Of a DNA stretch of 12,523 bases, positions 1 to 5,137 are shown one piece after another (within the stretch, counting starts at the first letter, position 1; every line of letters begins with the position of its first letter). Under the pieces are notes generated by a model. That model did not search any database and was not told where the DNA came from. It worked only from the letters and a program-made list of their open reading frames with translations. The translations under genes were made by a program, and so were the position numbers. Source of the stretch: DATDYW01 sp036516995. GTDB taxonomy: Bacteria > Patescibacteriota > Minisyncoccia > Phycocordibacterales > JAACPR01. The DNA is taken from positions 1 through 12,523 of the forward strand of contig DATDYW010000022.1 in assembly GCA_036516995.1 (NCBI GenBank). Direction: 5' to 3'.

Positions 1-7
1 CCGTGGA

Positions 8-526
8 TTACCTGGTCCAGACCACCACCCGGGCTCCGGGTGGCGTCGGCTGGCTGCCGGCGGGTGTCGGGGTTGGAACCCGCACCACCCAGATGTCCAT
101 TCGCCGGTTAGACGCTCTCTGGGTTTCGCCTTCCGGCGGAATCCAGCGCAGCGAGTTGACCGCGATGGGCCAGTCCGGGCCCGAGGCCCTGCTGGTCGCC
201 TGCCGGAGGCCGCTGCCGAGGGCCTGGCCCACGGTCGCGGTCTTGATCCGGAGGTAGACCCAGCCGCCAATGGCCGCGCCGCGCTCGTCCGTGAGGAAGA
301 TGCGGAGCGGGATATCGAACCCGCCCGAGACGGTCGGGTTCATCCCGAACCCCTCCCCGATGACCTGGTAGGCCACCGTCTTCCCGCTCGTGGCGGGTGA
401 GACGAGCGCCCGGCGCTCGGGGGAGATGGTGGGCCGGCCGCCCGCGTCAAGCTGAATGACGAAGACGATGATTCCTATCGCCATCGCGGTGACGATGGCG
501 AGGACTGTTTTTGCGTACGAGCTCAT
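8..526 (-). CDS. Small membrane-anchored hypothetical protein
   Basis: A 172-residue protein that I do not recognise. Residues about 5-27 form one hydrophobic helix after a short N-terminus (MSSYAK), so it is probably a type II membrane anchor with the rest outside. The remainder is polar and looks beta-rich. The C-terminal 25 residues are rich in Pro, Thr and Gly, like a flexible tail. Its ATG overlaps the stop of the upstream SPFH-like gene (ATGA at 523-526), so the two are almost certainly translationally coupled and may form one membrane assembly. The stop codon lies at 8-10, so the gene is complete. It has no cysteines and I see no catalytic motif. Reality of the gene is well supported by the overlap and an intact frame; its function is unknown. 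Confidence 0.75.
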   Translation of the reverse strand: MSSYAKTVLAIVTAMAIGIIVFVIQLDAGGRPTISPERRALVSPATSGKTVAYQVIGEGFGMNPTVSGGFDIPLRIFLTDERGAAIGGWVYLRIKTATVGQALGSGLRQATSRASGPDWPIAVNSLRWIPPEGETQRASNRRMDIWVVRVPTPTPAGSQPTPPGARVVVWTR

Positions 527-2142
527 TTTGTGGTGGCTCCCTTCCTTTTAGTGATTGGGAAGGACTGCACGGCTTCCAGCAGCGTTCGCAGGTCAGCCGA
601 GCCGGGTGTGCCGCCTCCGCCGCCGCTCCCGCCGCCGTTGCCTATGCCGAGGTTGGTCCCGATGTAGTTCAGGTCCTGAACTCCCGCGGAGACGATGGTG
701 ATCAGCCCCATTCGGAGCTTGCCGAGGTCCGCCACGTGGGCGGCGAGCCGGTTCTCGAACGGCTTGCTCAGCCGGTCTGCCGCCCCGTCCCGGATCGCTT
801 TTTTCTCCGCGATTACCGCCTCCTCCAGCCTGTAGCGAGTCTGGAAGTCGCCCACGAGCTCGGTCGCAGCCACGTCCGCATCGGCTTCCGCCTTCTGCGC
901 GTGAATCTCGCCGATGTGCCTCGTGAGGTCAGACACGGCTCTCCCGCTCCCTTTCACCTTCGGGTCGAGACCCGCGATGAACGCCTTCAGTTCCGGCGCA
1001 TCTTTGGGGAGCGTGACGAGCTGCGCCTCCACGATTTTCTGGCGACGCATCGCGGCTGCCCGCTGCTCGGCGAGGAGGCTCGCCCTCCTGCTGGCGAGCT
1101 CGGCGTCGAGGTCGGCGACGCTCTTCAGCGTGTCGGCTTCCACCTTTTGCTCCTCGAGCAGCTGCTCGCGGTATTTCTCGGCCGTCGTGAGGCCGGCGCG
1201 GGTCACCAGCTCGTCGACGAGCTGGCCCACGAGCTGGGTCTCCGCCTGGTCCTTGATGAGCTCCTTGGCGTCATCGGAGAAGAGGATGTCCGTGATTTTA
1301 ATTTTCACAGTACCCGGGTCGAGTCCAAAGGAATCGAACAGCTCTTGCCGAATCTTTTTCAGCCAGCCCTTGAAGGCAGCCTGTACCTTGTCGGCGTCAG
1401 CGGCTTCAATTTTGGCTGCGCCCGTGGGGGCGACCGACATCGTGGGGGCGACCGACATCGTCGGGGCGATGGCCTCGAGCGCCCCCGTCATCAGCGCCTG
1501 CACGCGGCCCCGGATGACCCGGAGGCGGGAGGCGTGATCGGACGGCGGGTGCTCGCTTTCGAGCGTCTGGACGAAGCGCTCGTGCGCTCCACGCTCCTCG
1601 TCCGTTTCGCTCTTCAGGAACGGGCTGCCCTCGAATCGGAATGGCACGGTGGCCTCTCCGTTCATAAAGCGAACGTTGACCTTGCCGGTCGACGGGTCGG
1701 TGGGGTCTTCCTTTTCGGTTACGGCACCGTCGAGGACAATTGCCCCGATGGGGACGCTGGCGATCAATGTCTCCAGCAGGCCCTCCCAGACGAGCCGGTT
1801 GCCGGGGGCGAGGGTACGCCACTGGCTCGGCTCGAGGATTAGGCCCGCTTTACTGACCACGCGCTGGAAGATGAGCAGCTTGCCTGGCGGCAGAACGCGG
1901 TATCCCTTGGCGATGAGAGCAACTGCGAACAGCGCCCCGAGCGTCAGGGATATCGTCCAGCCGACGTAGCTCTCGGCGTGGCCAATCCAGGAGAGGACGG
2001 CCGCGGCGGTTAGGCCGAGGCACAGGCAGGCGGCGACCCGGAGGTCGGTCTCCTTGATTTCCTGTCCGGCCGCGAGGAACGACACAAGGGAGAGCGCTAG
2101 CCCTGCCATCGTGACTATGAAGTATAGAGTTGTAATGTCCAT
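523..2142 (-). CDS. SPFH/band-7-like membrane protein with coiled coil
   Basis: A 539-residue protein from the ATG at 2142. Three hydrophobic segments lie near residues 4-24, 34-52 and 60-78. They are followed by a stretch (about 80-290) laid out like an SPFH domain: YRVLPPGK, a Pro-Gly turn near LAPGNRLVWE, and a beta-strand pair around GKVNVRF. A long charged helical region rich in Ala, Glu, Lys and Gln follows (about 290-475), then a Gly-rich linker (500-514) and a short C-terminal helix. The SPFH assignment is by architecture, not by a firm motif. Such proteins usually oligomerise as membrane scaffolds. The frame extends to a TTG at 2151, but a promoter at 2180-2153 puts transcription start near 2146, which favours ATG 2142. 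An 18-bp tandem duplication sits inside residues 226-240. The next gene overlaps by 4 nt. Confidence 0.7.
   Translation of the reverse strand: MDITTLYFIVTMAGLALSLVSFLAAGQEIKETDLRVAACLCLGLTAAAVLSWIGHAESYVGWTISLTLGALFAVALIAKGYRVLPPGKLLIFQRVVSKAGLILEPSQWRTLAPGNRLVWEGLLETLIASVPIGAIVLDGAVTEKEDPTDPSTGKVNVRFMNGEATVPFRFEGSPFLKSETDEERGAHERFVQTLESEHPPSDHASRLRVIRGRVQALMTGALEAIAPTMSVAPTMSVAPTGAAKIEAADADKVQAAFKGWLKKIRQELFDSFGLDPGTVKIKITDILFSDDAKELIKDQAETQLVGQLVDELVTRAGLTTAEKYREQLLEEQKVEADTLKSVADLDAELASRRASLLAEQRAAAMRRQKIVEAQLVTLPKDAPELKAFIAGLDPKVKGSGRAVSDLTRHIGEIHAQKAEADADVAATELVGDFQTRYRLEEAVIAEKKAIRDGAADRLSKPFENRLAAHVADLGKLRMGLITIVSAGVQDLNYIGTNLGIGNGGGSGGGGGTPGSADLRTLLEAVQSFPITKRKGATTK
1424..1470. repeat. 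18-bp in-frame tandem repeat in the SPFH-like gene
   Basis: Two perfect 18-bp units (1424-1441 and 1442-1459) and a partial third (1460-1470) encode the repeated hexapeptide APTMSV. The repeat lies between the SPFH-like part and the helical part. It is in frame, so copy-number change would lengthen a linker without breaking the protein. Confidence 0.9.
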
Positions 2143-2152
2143 GATGCGCAAC

Positions 2153-2180
2153 GTTCTATCAAAAAACGTGATTCTGTCAA
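2153..2180 (-). promoter_or_regulatory. Sigma70-like promoter for the SPFH-like operon
   Basis: On the minus strand a perfect -35 TTGACA (2180-2175) is followed by a 16-nt spacer and TAGAAC (2158-2153, 4 of 6). Transcription would start near 2146, about 4 nt before the ATG at 2142, giving an essentially leaderless mRNA. It also excludes the upstream TTG at 2151 as the start. Confidence 0.55.
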
Positions 2181-2226
2181 GGCTCCGACGTCCGAGCCGC
2201 GATCGGCCGCCCTACGGCTAAATGGT

Positions 2227-2237
2227 CGTGCTAAATT
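2227..2237 (+). promoter_or_regulatory. Extended -10 element before tRNA-Leu(UAG)
   Basis: CGTGCTAAATT contains TGC plus TAAATT, an extended -10 (4 of 6 to TATAAT) ending 8 nt before the mature tRNA 5' end. The identical 11-mer sits in the same place before tRNA-Lys on the other strand (2713-2703). No good -35 is seen. The repeated position is the main support. Confidence 0.5.
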
Positions 2238-2245
2238 GGCTTTTC

Positions 2246-2329
2246 GGGCAAGTGGCGGAACTGGTAGACGCGCCAGCTTTAGGAGCTGGTACTCGCAAGA
2301 GTGTGGGAGTTCGATTCTCCCTTTGCCCA
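2246..2329 (+). tRNA. tRNA-Leu(UAG)
   Basis: An 84-nt class II tRNA. Acceptor strands are GGGCAAG (2246-2252) and TTTGCCC (2322-2328), with discriminator A2329. The anticodon stem is CCAGC/GCTGG around TTTAGGA, anticodon TAG at 2280-2282. It has a long variable arm and the T-arm GGGAG-TTCGATT-CTCCC. CCA is not encoded (the genome reads CCC after the discriminator). It decodes CUA and probably other CUN leucine codons. Confidence 0.95.
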
Positions 2330-2360
2330 CCCTTCGACTCGTAGTTTTTCTTGGCTGAGC

Positions 2361-2566
2361 GATCGCCCCAGCAAAGCAATTTCGTAATGAAATCAGGATA
2401 AGGATTCGGTCACGAGTCACTAAACCAATTTGCCCAGGTAGGATTGGCCACAACTCTCCGCTCGCCGTCGCGAGCCTCGGTCGCGGCCCCGCCTCGCGAC
2501 TCGCCGAGGCGGCGCGTAACGCTCCGGCCTTCGAATCCTACCCGCGAGGCGAGCAGTCGCCTCGCT
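2361..2566 (-). repeat. tRNA-associated repeat, copy A (next to tRNA-Lys)
   Basis: A gene-free, structured stretch sharing ordered blocks with 11376-11599. Read outward from tRNA-Lys: an inverted copy of its T-loop and T-stem starting at TTCGAA (2541-2530); a hairpin (2489-2496 with 2505-2512); GAGGCGGGGCCGCGA (2495-2481); a 22-mer beginning TTAGTGACTC and ending GACCGAATCC (2423-2402); and GCTTTGCTGGGGCGATC (2377-2361). A 9-bp hairpin, GCGAGGCGA/TCGCCTCGC with loop GCAG (2544-2565), interrupts the inverted tRNA copy. A degraded second copy of the tRNA-Lys 3' end (TGCCCAGGTAGGATT, 2431-2445) lies inside. No open frame here looks like a gene. What the element is remains unknown. Confidence 0.7.
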
Positions 2567-2628
2567 TGGGGGCACAAATGAAAAGAGACGCGGCTCACGC
2601 CGAGCGTCTCTTTTCATTTGTGCCCCCA
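2567..2628 (-). terminator. Terminator hairpin of tRNA-Lys extending into the tRNA 3' end
   Basis: A perfect 25-bp inverted repeat (2567-2591 with 2604-2628) surrounds a 12-nt loop that holds a 3-bp inner stem. The core AAAAGAGACGC/GCGTCTCTTTT is a bidirectional Rho-independent terminator. The outer 8 bp pair with the tRNA-Lys acceptor strand plus discriminator (2621-2628), so the terminator stem would compete with the tRNA acceptor stem. Confidence 0.85.
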
Positions 2629-2693
2629 GTAGGATTCGAACCTACGACCCTTCGCTTAAGAGGCGATTGCTCTACCAACTGAGCTATAGGGGC
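2621..2693 (-). tRNA. tRNA-Lys(CUU)
   Basis: A 73-nt tRNA with acceptor GCCCCTA/TGGGGGC and discriminator A. The D-arm is GCTC-AGTTGGTA-GAGC, the anticodon loop CTCTTAA with anticodon CTT (2660-2658), and the T-arm GTAGG-TTCGAAT-CCTAC. The outermost anticodon-stem pair is A-A as I draw it. CCA is not encoded (CAA follows the discriminator). It is the last tRNA of the minus-strand set Cys, Leu(UAA), Lys, and has its own -10-like element. Confidence 0.95.
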
Positions 2694-2702
2694 AGCCGCG
2701 GA

Positions 2703-2713
2703 AATTTAGCACG
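2703..2713 (-). promoter_or_regulatory. Extended -10 element before tRNA-Lys
   Basis: CGTGCTAAATT on the minus strand, identical to 2227-2237, ends 9 nt before the tRNA-Lys 5' end. Transcription would begin within a few bases of the mature tRNA, so Lys may be transcribed independently of the tRNAs upstream. No strong -35 is visible. Confidence 0.5.
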
Positions 2714-2745
2714 CTCGGAAACAGTCGGGAAGTGTTCACACTGAG

Positions 2746-2758
2746 CGAGCGAAGCGAG
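2746..2758 (+). repeat. CGAGCGAAGCGAG motif downstream of tRNA-Leu(UAA)
   Basis: A 13-mer in the spacer just past the tRNA-Leu(UAA) 3' end. CGAGCGGAGCGAG (11389-11401) in repeat copy B matches it at 12 of 13. It is flanked by CACAC and GTGTG, which could form a small stem. No T-tract is present, so it is not a clear terminator. Confidence 0.4.
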
Positions 2759-2766
2759 TCGAGGTG

Positions 2767-2851
2767 TGCCCGGGGCGAGAGTCGAACTCGCACGACCCGT
2801 TGAGGTCTAGGGATTTTAAGTCCCCTACGTCTACCGTTCCGTCACCCGGGC
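2767..2851 (-). tRNA. tRNA-Leu(UAA)
   Basis: An 85-nt class II tRNA with acceptor GCCCGGG/CCCGGGC and discriminator A. The anticodon loop is CTTAAAA with anticodon TAA (2818-2816), the variable arm is long, and the T-arm is GCGAG-TTCGACT-CTCGC. CCA is not encoded (CAC follows). It lies 20 nt downstream of tRNA-Cys and is probably co-transcribed with it. Together with Leu(UAG), it covers two leucine codon boxes. Confidence 0.95.
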
Positions 2852-2871
2852 ACCACGAGCGTACATCGAGG

Positions 2872-2943
2872 AGGCGTAGATGGGAATCGAACCCATGAAT
2901 AACGGTTTTGCAGACCGTCGCGTTACCACTTCGCCACTACGCC
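2872..2943 (-). tRNA. tRNA-Cys(GCA)
   Basis: A 72-nt tRNA with acceptor GGCGTAG/CTACGCC and discriminator T. The anticodon stem is ACGGT/ACCGT around CTGCAAA, anticodon GCA (2911-2909), and the T-arm is TGGG-TTCGATT-CCCA. CCA is not encoded. It is first in the minus-strand tRNA set. A weak -10-like TAGAGT lies about 15 nt upstream without a good -35. Confidence 0.95.
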
Positions 2944-2985
2944 TAAATTTCTCGGCGAACTCTACCAAATTTCTATTTTTGCCGC

Positions 2986-3021
2986 TGAGCGTTTAGCTGT
3001 CTATAGACAGCTAAACGCTCA
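2986..3021. repeat. Perfect 36-bp palindrome
   Basis: Two 18-nt arms with no loop, centred on CTATAG: TGAGCGTTTAGCTGTCTA and its exact complement. It lies between the tRNA-Cys upstream region and rbfA. No T-tract follows on either strand, so it is not a typical terminator. It could be an operator, a cruciform or a transcript-end stem. A related hairpin lies at 3106-3143. Between the two (3022-3105) I see no gene. Confidence 0.9.
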
Positions 3022-3105
3022 TACCCGAATTGGCAGCATCCAGCTCGCACCTCGCCCGCAACCTTGCAGGATCGATCTGAATGATCGAACGTGAGGCTAA
3101 TCGTT

Positions 3106-3143
3106 CTGTGCGTTTAGCGGTCTATCGTTCGCTAAACGCGCAG
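3106..3143. repeat. 14-bp hairpin related to the 2986 palindrome
   Basis: Arms 3106-3119 and 3130-3143 pair with one G-T wobble around a 10-nt loop. It shares GCGTTTAGC, one variable base, then GTCTAT with the 36-bp palindrome 85 bp away. It begins 8 nt past the rbfA stop on the minus strand, so it may mark the end of that transcript, but it lacks a T-tract. Confidence 0.7.
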
Positions 3144-3151
3144 AGCGGGTG

Positions 3152-3466
3152 TCAGACGACGGCATTCACCGCCTGCCGGTTCAGCTCGCCGCGGTCTAGC
3201 GCAACGGAAAAGTTCGGGACGCGGGGGAGGCGGAGCTCCTTCGAGATTTCAGAGCGGAGGTTACCCATCTGGCGTTTCAAAAAGAATAGGGCGGCCTCGG
3301 CCTGCGATTCGGGGAGCACGGTCACGAGGATAGTTGCCTGCGTGAAGTCTGACATCAGGTTGCAGCCGGTGACCGTCACCAGCGAGGTGCGGTTGCTCTC
3401 GCGCTCGATGAAGCGGGCGGCGAACTTGGAAATTTCGTCTGCGGCGCGGGCGGTGCGGTCAGTCAT
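3152..3466 (-). CDS. rbfA: Ribosome-binding factor A
   Basis: A 104-residue RbfA-family protein. It binds the 30S subunit in the cytoplasm and helps late 16S rRNA maturation. The KH-like fold can be followed: an N-terminal helix (residues 5-22), strand SLVTVTGCNLMSDFTQATI, strand ILVTVLP, a long helix AEAALFFLKRQMGNLRSEIS, then LRLPRVPNFSVALDRGE, which matches the family's closing strand with its conserved Pro. It is slightly short for the family because the C-terminal tail is brief. It lies downstream of IF-2 on the same strand, the usual bacterial infB-rbfA order. The 79-bp spacer between them is filled by an AAGTAAC-type repeat. No Shine-Dalgarno sequence precedes the ATG; the leader ends TTACTTCGCT. 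Confidence 0.88.
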   Translation of the reverse strand: MTDRTARAADEISKFAARFIERESNRTSLVTVTGCNLMSDFTQATILVTVLPESQAEAALFFLKRQMGNLRSEISKELRLPRVPNFSVALDRGELNRQAVNAVV

Positions 3467-3468
3467 AG

Positions 3469-3542
3469 CGAAGTAACAAGTAACAATTAATAAGTTCGGA
3501 CAGGACTGATGGCTACCCTCATAACTGTTACTTATTCCTTCG
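3469..3542. repeat. AAGTAAC-type inverted spacer repeat, copy 1
   Basis: Arms CGAAGTAACAAGTAACAATT... (3469-3494) and the complement of CGAAGGAATAAGTAACAGTT... (3542-3520) flank a unique centre. In gene sense, the purine-rich arm starts 3 nt after the IF-2 stop and the pyrimidine-rich arm ends just before the rbfA ATG. The centre shares TTCGGACAGG with TTTGGACAAG of copy 3. Confidence 0.75.
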
Positions 3543-3545
3543 CCG

Positions 3546-5030
3546 TCACTCTTCGACCAGCGTGATTGCCACGAGCCGGTCGCCCGTCGCCGCCTCGAGC
3601 TTGCAGTCGAACGCCACGCCGCACTCGTCCCCCTCGCGCACGCGCTCGCACGGGATCCTCTGCTTCTGGAGCCCCTTCACCCTGCCCCTGGCGATCTGCT
3701 CGTCGCGGCGCAGCATTCGCACCTCGTCGCCGCCGACGATCTCGCCCGAGAGCACCCGGCAGCCGATGACCTGCGCGCCCCTATCCTCGCCGAAGATGCG
3801 TATCACTGACATTTCGCCGCGGGTAACCTCGGCGGTGCGCTTCGGCGTGCGGCTCTTCGCGAGCTCGGCTAGCCAGTCAACCAGGTCGTAGATGATGCCG
3901 AAGGTCTTCACCGGGACGCCGTCGCGCTCGGCGAGCGTCGCCGCCTGGCGATCCACGCGAACGTTGAAGCCCACGACGACCGAGCCCGGGGTAGCGGCCG
4001 CGCGCTTCACGTCGGCTTCGGAGATGTCGCCGGTGTCGCGAGCCAGCACGAGCGGCCGAACCCGATCGGTCGTGAGCTTCGCCAGCTCGTGCTCGATGGC
4101 GTCGGCGCTGCCGAGGTAGTCGGCGCGAATGACGATGCCGAGCGTGGCCGCGTCGGCTGCCGCCTCGACGGTCGAGTGGACAAACTTCTTCTCGGCATCG
4201 GCGAGCGTCTCTGCCGCTGCCTCTGCCTCGTCGCGAGTCTCGTGCGTCGTGAACGGGGAGCCGGCCGCGGGCACCGCGTCCCAGCCGATGACCGCAGCCG
4301 GCTGGCCGGGCGTCGCCTCCTCGATTGCCTTCCCGTGCGAGTCCTCGATTCGGCGCACGGGGGAGGAGGCGCCCGCCGCGGCGACGAAGTCGCCGAGGCG
4401 GAGCGTGCCGTCTTTGATGACGAGCGTCGCCGAGACGCCCTTGGTGCGATCCTTGCTCGCCTCCAGCACGAAACCCTGCGCGGGCGCCGAGGGATCGCTC
4501 GGCAGGCCCGCCATGTCGGCCGTGAGCAGCACCAGGTCGAGGAGCTCCGGCACGCCCGCCCCGGTCTTGGCGGAAATTTCGGCAACGGCGACGTCGCCGC
4601 CGTAGCCCTCCACGAAGACCTCGGCATCGGCGAGCGTCTGCTTCGTCTTCTGGGCGTCTGCCCTTTGCGAGTCCATCTTGTTGATCGCGACGACGAACGG
4701 CAGCCCCGCATCCTTGATCGCGCCGAGCGCCTCCAGCGTCTGCGGCTTCACGCCGTCTTCGGCGGAGACGAGCAGGATGGCGACGTCGGCGGCGGAGGCG
4801 CCGCGGGCGCGGGTGGCGCGGAACGCCTCGTGGCCGGGGGTGTCGATGAAGGTGACCTTCCGCCTGCTGCCGTCGCGCTCGCGCTCCACCTCGTAGGCGC
4901 CGAGGCGCTGGGTGATGCCGCCGGCTTCACCGGAAACAACGTCGCTCTTTCGAATGAAATCCAGCAACGTTGATTTACCGTGGTCGATGTGGCCGACGAT
5001 GACGACGACGGGCGGGCGAGAGGTAGTCAT
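3546..5030 (-). CDS. infB: Translation initiation factor IF-2 (short form)
   Basis: A 494-residue translational GTPase that places initiator tRNA on the 30S subunit and promotes subunit joining. Motifs: G1 GHIDHGKST (13-21), G2 GGIT (37-40), G3 DTPGHE (63-68), G4 NKMD (117-120), G5 SAKTG (153-157). Domains II, III and IV follow, ending in a typical C-terminal barrel (GDECGVAFDCKLEAATGDR). It starts directly at the G domain, so the long N-terminal extension of E. coli IF-2 is absent, as is common in reduced CPR genomes. The switch I sequence reads GGITQRLGA where many IF-2 proteins have GGITQHIGA. No Shine-Dalgarno sequence is present; a pyrimidine-rich leader (TTTTTCCTTCTCTC) precedes the ATG. 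Its spacers on both sides carry AAGTAAC-type repeats. Confidence 0.93.
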   Translation of the reverse strand: MTTSRPPVVVIVGHIDHGKSTLLDFIRKSDVVSGEAGGITQRLGAYEVERERDGSRRKVTFIDTPGHEAFRATRARGASAADVAILLVSAEDGVKPQTLEALGAIKDAGLPFVVAINKMDSQRADAQKTKQTLADAEVFVEGYGGDVAVAEISAKTGAGVPELLDLVLLTADMAGLPSDPSAPAQGFVLEASKDRTKGVSATLVIKDGTLRLGDFVAAAGASSPVRRIEDSHGKAIEEATPGQPAAVIGWDAVPAAGSPFTTHETRDEAEAAAETLADAEKKFVHSTVEAAADAATLGIVIRADYLGSADAIEHELAKLTTDRVRPLVLARDTGDISEADVKRAAATPGSVVVGFNVRVDRQAATLAERDGVPVKTFGIIYDLVDWLAELAKSRTPKRTAEVTRGEMSVIRIFGEDRGAQVIGCRVLSGEIVGGDEVRMLRRDEQIARGRVKGLQKQRIPCERVREGDECGVAFDCKLEAATGDRLVAITLVEE

Positions 5031-5039
5031 GAGAGAAGG

Positions 5040-5136
5040 AAAAAGTAACAGGTAACAGGTAACAAGTAAAACAAGTTAGGTTTGGGGGCGGTGTTCGGCG
5101 CCTTCTTATTACCTGTTACTTATTACTTGTTACTTT
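5040..5136. repeat. AAGTAAC-type inverted spacer repeat, copy 2
   Basis: The left arm (5040-5069) carries four GTAAC/GTAA units in a 7-nt period (AGTAACAGGTAACAGGTAAC). The right arm (5104-5136) is the complement of AAAGTAACAAGTAATAAGTA and more. In gene sense the purine arm begins immediately after the DUF4446 stop, and the pyrimidine arm ends about 10 nt before the IF-2 ATG. A GC-rich centre, 5070-5103, separates them. Confidence 0.8.
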
Positions 5137-5137
5137 G

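Noticed and set aside
511..1842. Plus-strand open frame (443 codons) opposite the SPFH-like gene
   Set aside because: Shadow of the minus-strand gene. The minus frame has membrane helices, coiled coil, a promoter and a coupled neighbour; the plus frame shows no such features.
2115..2453. Minus-strand frame (112 codons) across tRNA-Leu(UAG)
   Set aside because: It is antisense to a certain tRNA gene and ends inside the SPFH-like start region; this is a common false prediction.
2361..2566. Integrated element with tRNA attachment site
   Set aside because: Site-specific integration at tRNA genes leaves direct repeats of the 3' end. Here the copies are inverted, and no integrase is in the window.
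5040..5136. CRISPR array or replication-origin iterons in the AAGTAAC tracts
   Set aside because: Units are about 7 nt with no spacers, and no cas, rep or DnaA-box features are nearby.
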